This document shows positions 60,778 through 64,000 of a DNA stretch of 64,000 nucleotides, in pieces (within the stretch, counting starts at the first letter, position 1; the number at the start of each line of letters is the position of its first letter). This DNA comes from Candidatus Melainabacteria bacterium (GTDB lineage Bacteria; Cyanobacteriota; Vampirovibrionia; Obscuribacterales; Obscuribacteraceae): positions 310,001 to 374,000 of the forward strand of contig RXJR01000001.1 in assembly GCA_003963305.1 (NCBI GenBank), written 5' to 3'. The translations under genes and the position numbers were made by a program. The notes under the pieces were generated by a model. It was not told the DNA's origin, did no database searches, and worked only from the letters and a program-made list of their open reading frames with translations.

Positions 60778-61222
60778 CCTATATCGAGAAACCATTCTCG
60801 ACCACTACCACAACCCGCGCAACCGCGGTGAAATAGAGGATGCGACGGCGAAAGTCGAAGGCGTAAATCCTCTTTGTGGAGACGAACTGACACTCTACAT
60901 TCAACTTGATGGAGATACTGTCAAGGACGTCAAGATTACAGCGAAAGGATGCTCTATCAATACAGCATCAGGTTCAATGATGAGTGAAGCTGTAGTCGGT
61001 CAATCAATAGCCGACGTCAAGAAAACAGTCGACGCCTTCAAATCAATGATGATGTCAAAGTCAGGCGATGTCAGTTTGCCTGAGGAGATGGAAGATCTTG
61101 AAGCTCTTCAAGGCGTGCGCAAGTATCCAGTCAGAATAAAGTGTGCACTGCTGCCCTGGAACACACTTCTGGAAGGTATTCAGACGGCACAGGCAGAACA
61201 AAAAGTAAAAGAGGCGAAGTAA
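60761..61222 (+). CDS. sufU: SufU-type sulfur acceptor/scaffold
   Basis: SufU accepts persulfide from SufS and carries zinc. Cysteines: N-P-L-C-G-D (near 39), G-C-S-I-N-T-A-S-G-S-M-M (near 64), K-C-A-L-L-P-W (near 127), with the SufU insertion between the second and third. The Asp after the first Cys is present. Length 153. Overlaps sufS and is followed at 3 bases by sufT. Confidence 0.94.
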   Translation: MSLADDLYRETILDHYHNPRNRGEIEDATAKVEGVNPLCGDELTLYIQLDGDTVKDVKITAKGCSINTASGSMMSEAVVGQSIADVKKTVDAFKSMMMSKSGDVSLPEEMEDLEALQGVRKYPVRIKCALLPWNTLLEGIQTAQAEQKVKEAK

Positions 61223-61225
61223 ACG

Positions 61226-61534
61226 ATGTCATCACTGCAAGAAGATGTAGTGCGCGAAAATCTCCGCACAGTTGTCGACCCAGAGCTGGGCGTGAGCATC
61301 GTCGATCTGGGATTGATTTACGGCATTGAGGTCAAAGATAACGACGTCACTGTCAAAATGACACTGACAAGTCCCGCCTGCCCGGTCGGAGCGGTTATTC
61401 AAGCACAAGCTCACAGCGCCGTGAAAAAACTACCCTGGGCAAAAGAAGTAAAAGTGCAACTCGTCTGGAGTCCCCGCTGGGATCCACGCCTGATGGCAAG
61501 TGAAGACGCCAAGATGGAATTAGGAATTATGTAG
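61226..61534 (+). CDS. sufT: SufT/MIP18-family (DUF59) protein
   Basis: DUF59 proteins help maturation of Fe-S proteins. Motifs D-P-E-L-G-V-S-I-V-D-L-G-L-I-Y (about 18-32), M-T-L-T-S-P-A-C-P (near 46-54), V-W-S-P-R-W-D-P. 102 residues, standard. Last gene of the suf operon; no T-rich terminator was found after it, only a short hairpin at 61626-61644. Confidence 0.93.
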   Translation: MSSLQEDVVRENLRTVVDPELGVSIVDLGLIYGIEVKDNDVTVKMTLTSPACPVGAVIQAQAHSAVKKLPWAKEVKVQLVWSPRWDPRLMASEDAKMELGIM

Positions 61535-61625
61535 GATTTCGATAAATCGGGCACCATGCGGCAATTAATCACCGTAGGGTTAAGACGAGTTATGGAAAAT
61601 CCCACCAACTAATGAAACTCAGTTC

Positions 61626-61644
61626 AGCTAGAAGTAAACTAGCT
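61626..61644. other. Short palindromic hairpin after the suf operon
   Basis: AGCTAG-AAGTAAA-CTAGCT, 6-bp arms, no T run. It may be part of the leader of the next gene. Confidence 0.3.
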
Positions 61645-61710
61645 CCGCTGTCGTTGTGCCGTTGCAATGTCAAGGATGCAGCGCAGAACTCGGACACCTA
61701 ACCTCAACCA

Positions 61711-62634
61711 ATGCCAAAACCGGTCATACACGATCACGACGGTCACGTCGACGACATCCTCAGCTGCATCTTATTGTGGCTTGCCAAAGAAGTGGATCTG
61801 CAAGCAGTTGGCATCACCAATGGTGATTGTTATGCCGACCAGGCCTTCGAAGCGATCTTGAAAATGGCGACCTATCTCGACATCGACGGTCCCGAGATTG
61901 CCTGGAATGACGAGCCTGTACCCAATCCATTCCCCGACAACTGGCGGCGCGAAAGCTACATCATCAACGAGCTGCCTCTATTCGGCGATATTTATCTCAA
62001 GAAGTTATACCAACAAGGCAAAGGCAGACGTTCCGAAGAAGCCTTTGCCGATTGCCTCGCTCACACCAAAGAACCGCTTACGATTGTGGCTACCGGGCCG
62101 ATGACTGTGCTTGCCCCAATTCTGAAAAATTCAGACCTGCGCAAGAAGGTTGCCGAAGTCGTCGTCATGGGCGGAGCAATTCAGGTGCCGGGCAACGTCG
62201 AGGAAGCCAACCATGACGGCAGCGCCGAGTGGAATGTCTATGCAGACCCTGTCGCGTTCAAACAGGTGCTCGAAACAGGCGTGCAAGTAAAAATGATCCC
62301 GCTTGACGTCACCAATCAAGTGCCTGTCACCCGAGAGTTTTTGCAGCGATTAGAAGAACAGAGTGCCAAATACAAAGCATCCCTGCTGGCGGCAAAACTC
62401 TGGTCACTGGTGAAAGGATTCACCTACTACTTCTGGGACACGATTACTGCAGCAGCAGCTATAAGGCCGGAGCTTTTTACGTTCAAAGACATGCGTATAG
62501 AAGTAGTCACGCAAGGCAAAAGCATGGGCAAGACATCCAGCGTCATGTTCGGTGGCAAAAAAATTCAGGTCGCGACCGGCATGGACAAAGCCGGTTTCGA
62601 GGATCTGCTGCTCGAGATTTTCAGAGCACGATAA
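61711..62634 (+). CDS. Inosine-uridine-type nucleoside hydrolase
   Basis: Nucleoside hydrolases cleave the N-glycosidic bond of ribonucleosides for purine/pyrimidine salvage. The Ca-binding N-terminus D-H-D-G-H-V-D-D (about 8-15) replaces the typical D-T-D-P-G-x-D-D, with the acidic residues kept. The middle A-T-G-P-M-T-V-L-A-P, V-V-V-M-G-G-A-I, and the late A-E-W-N-V-Y-A-D-P segment fit the family. Length 307. Substrate unknown. Same strand as suf but separated by 176 bases, so probably its own unit. Confidence 0.9.
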   Translation: MPKPVIHDHDGHVDDILSCILLWLAKEVDLQAVGITNGDCYADQAFEAILKMATYLDIDGPEIAWNDEPVPNPFPDNWRRESYIINELPLFGDIYLKKLYQQGKGRRSEEAFADCLAHTKEPLTIVATGPMTVLAPILKNSDLRKKVAEVVVMGGAIQVPGNVEEANHDGSAEWNVYADPVAFKQVLETGVQVKMIPLDVTNQVPVTREFLQRLEEQSAKYKASLLAAKLWSLVKGFTYYFWDTITAAAAIRPELFTFKDMRIEVVTQGKSMGKTSSVMFGGKKIQVATGMDKAGFEDLLLEIFRAR

Positions 62635-62694
62635 TTGGTCGCATCAGCGCACATGCTTCGTGCCGGGCCGATCTAAATTGATGAGGAATAGAAA

Positions 62695-63732
62695 ATGGAA
62701 TACAGGAAACTCGGAAACTCTGGACTAAAAGTGCCGGTGCTCAGCTTCGGTACAGGCACCTTCGGCGGTGGCAATGAATTTTTTAAAGCGTGGGGAGCAA
62801 GCGATGTCAAAGAAGCAACGCGCCTTGTAGACGTCTGCCTCGATGCCGATCTAAATTTCTTCGATACCGCTGACATTTATTCAAATGGAATGTCGGAAGA
62901 AATATTGGGAGAGGCAATTAAAAAGCGACGCGACAAAGTTTTGATCTCGACGAAGGCCACATTCAAAATGGGCAAAGGTCCGAACGATTTAGGCTCGTCC
63001 CGACACCATCTGATCAAAGCATGCGAAGACAGTCTGCGACGGCTGGGAACGGACTACATAGACATCTACCATATGCATGGCATGGATGCATCCACGCCGA
63101 TCGAGGAAACGCTGAGCACGCTCAACACTCTGGTCACAAGCGGCAAAGTACGCTATATCGGTTGCTCCAACTTCTCAGGATGGCACCTGCAAAAGTCACT
63201 GGACATTTCAGAAAAATATGGCTGGGCTCGCTACGTCTCGCATCAAGCCTACTACTCACTGATAGGTCGTGAGTTCGAATGGGAATTGATGCCGCTCGGG
63301 CTATCGGAAAAAGTGGGCACGACCGTATGGAGCCCGCTCGGCTGGGGACGGCTGACCGGCAAAATCCGCCGCAACGCACCACTGCCGGCAGAAAGCAGAT
63401 TGCACAAGACTGCAGACCTGGGTCCGCCAGTCAACGACGATTACCTGTACGATGTGGTCGATGCACTGGACGAAATAGCGAAGGAAACCGGAAAGAGCAT
63501 CCCTCAGATCGCACTCAACTGGCTCGCTCATCGCCCGACAGTTTCCAGCATCATTATCGGTGCGCGAAATGAAGAGCAGCTAAAGCAGAATCTGCAGGCT
63601 GTCGACTTCAATCTGACGGAAGAGCAGATAAAGAAACTGGACATCGCCAGCGAGATCACCCCGATCTACCCTTACTGGCATCAGTGGCAATTCAAGGATC
63701 GTACACCACTAGCGGTACCATCGTACAAGTAG
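62695..63732 (+). CDS. Aldo/keto reductase
   Basis: NADPH-dependent carbonyl reductase of the (beta/alpha)8 type. Catalytic set: F-F-D-T-A-D-I-Y-S-N-G (Asp near 59, Tyr near 63), S-T-K-A-T (Lys near 85), Y-H-M-H-G (His near 126). Then Y-I-G-C-S-N-F-S and S-P-L-G-W-G-R-L-T-G-K. Closest in look to YajO/YakC-type (AKR11-13) enzymes. Length 345. Substrate unknown. Confidence 0.92.
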   Translation: MEYRKLGNSGLKVPVLSFGTGTFGGGNEFFKAWGASDVKEATRLVDVCLDADLNFFDTADIYSNGMSEEILGEAIKKRRDKVLISTKATFKMGKGPNDLGSSRHHLIKACEDSLRRLGTDYIDIYHMHGMDASTPIEETLSTLNTLVTSGKVRYIGCSNFSGWHLQKSLDISEKYGWARYVSHQAYYSLIGREFEWELMPLGLSEKVGTTVWSPLGWGRLTGKIRRNAPLPAESRLHKTADLGPPVNDDYLYDVVDALDEIAKETGKSIPQIALNWLAHRPTVSSIIIGARNEEQLKQNLQAVDFNLTEEQIKKLDIASEITPIYPYWHQWQFKDRTPLAVPSYK

Positions 63733-63746
63733 AGCACAACACATGG

Positions 63747-63777
63747 GTGCGCTTTTCACTATGTTTGGGAAGCGCAC
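63747..63777 (+). terminator. Hairpin terminator candidate after the aldo/keto reductase
   Basis: Stem GTGCGCTT / AAGCGCAC (8 bp, perfect), loop of 15; followed by TCTAATCTC, so the T run is poor. Confidence 0.45.
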
Positions 63778-63794
63778 TCTAATCTCAATGCATA

Positions 63795-64000
63795 ATGTCA
63801 ATTAAGGACCAGCCAAAACTTCTGCTTGCCATTTATGCTTTGCTGGGTCTGCTGGCACTGATTTTTGCCGCACTCCTGTACATTAACCCGCTCAATCTAG
63901 ACGCGACACCTGCTGCAACGCGCATCTCCACTCTTCTGACTCAAGCGGAATTGCTGCGCAACAAAAAACAATCGGCAGATGCCGAAAAACTTTGCCTGGA
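63795..64000 (+). CDS. Membrane protein start, cut by the window edge
   Basis: Open from ATG 63795 to the window end (68 codons seen). Residues about 8-30 are one TM segment (L-L-L-A-I-Y-A-L-L-G-L-L-A-L-I-F-A-A-L-L-Y), followed by a helix (I-S-T-L-L-T-Q-A-E-L-L-R-N-K-K-Q-S-A-D-A-E-K) that looks like the start of a TPR. Incomplete; identity unknown. Confidence 0.6.
   Translation, partial: MSIKDQPKLLLAIYALLGLLALIFAALLYINPLNLDATPAATRISTLLTQAELLRNKKQSADAEKLCL

Overview
The window looks like chromosomal DNA of a non-photosynthetic relative of cyanobacteria, most likely Obscuribacterales (Vampirovibrionia/Melainabacteria). This is inferred from gene content, not measured. The reasons are a respiratory complex I cluster in cyanobacterial-like order without nuoEFG, a SufR-controlled suf operon, KdsA (Kdo synthesis, so a diderm envelope), and many TPR and Ala/Pro-rich proteins. 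I see no rRNA or tRNA gene, CRISPR array, insertion sequence or phage module.

Layout. 1-6.7 kb (+): two TPR proteins, two small membrane proteins, a secreted protein, ubiX and rimM, packed as one probable operon; the first gene is cut by the window edge and seems to carry a one-base frameshift. 7.2-8.6 kb: a GT20 trehalose-phosphate synthase ending in a clear terminator. 8.7-15.2 kb (-): nuoABCDHIJK, with an extended NuoK and Ala/Lys/Pro/Glu tails on NuoC and NuoI. 15.6-24.8 kb: RNase III, an LRR protein, two accessory proteins, a four-domain S1 protein behind a long leader, a GAF/HD-GYP protein and a Nudix hydrolase. 24.9-30.2 kb (+): a membrane protein, DUF4129, DUF4350, MoxR ATPase and DUF58 operon. 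30.2-34 kb: a GAF/PAS/LuxR regulator, an HExxH protein with an almost consensus promoter, and PxpA. 34.2-38.8 kb: a TPR protein, an ECF sigma/anti-sigma/Spy-like operon and a secreted tyrosine-phosphatase-like protein. 38.8-45.8 kb: a LolA-like/double retropepsin/TPR protein, KdsA, a small basic protein, GH57 branching enzyme and pyruvate kinase. 45.8-54.4 kb: a YD-repeat/papain-like protein, a divergent histidine kinase/response regulator pair, and a group of hydrophilic EF-hand/LysM-like proteins. 54.6-61.5 kb: sufR divergent from sufC-B-D-Rieske-S-U-T. 61.7-64 kb: nucleoside hydrolase, aldo/keto reductase and a truncated membrane protein gene.

How the genes work together. The core genes cover respiration (membrane and Q modules of complex I), Fe-S cluster assembly that would supply NuoB and NuoI, glycolysis and storage-glucan/trehalose metabolism, RNA maturation and translation, and envelope synthesis. 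Several regulators are present: ECF sigma/anti-sigma, LuxR-GAF, a two-component pair, SufR and HD-GYP.

The most unusual material is the accessory protein set: (i) the papain-like domain behind YD repeats, (ii) two neighbouring proteins sharing a paired EF-hand-like plus LysM-like design without signal peptides, (iii) a double retropepsin protein, and (iv) low-complexity tails shared by two complex I subunits. A 52-bp duplication of the histidine kinase 3' end, a nested palindrome at 19.6 kb and a CATATG cluster at 32.1 kb are the most notable non-coding signals.
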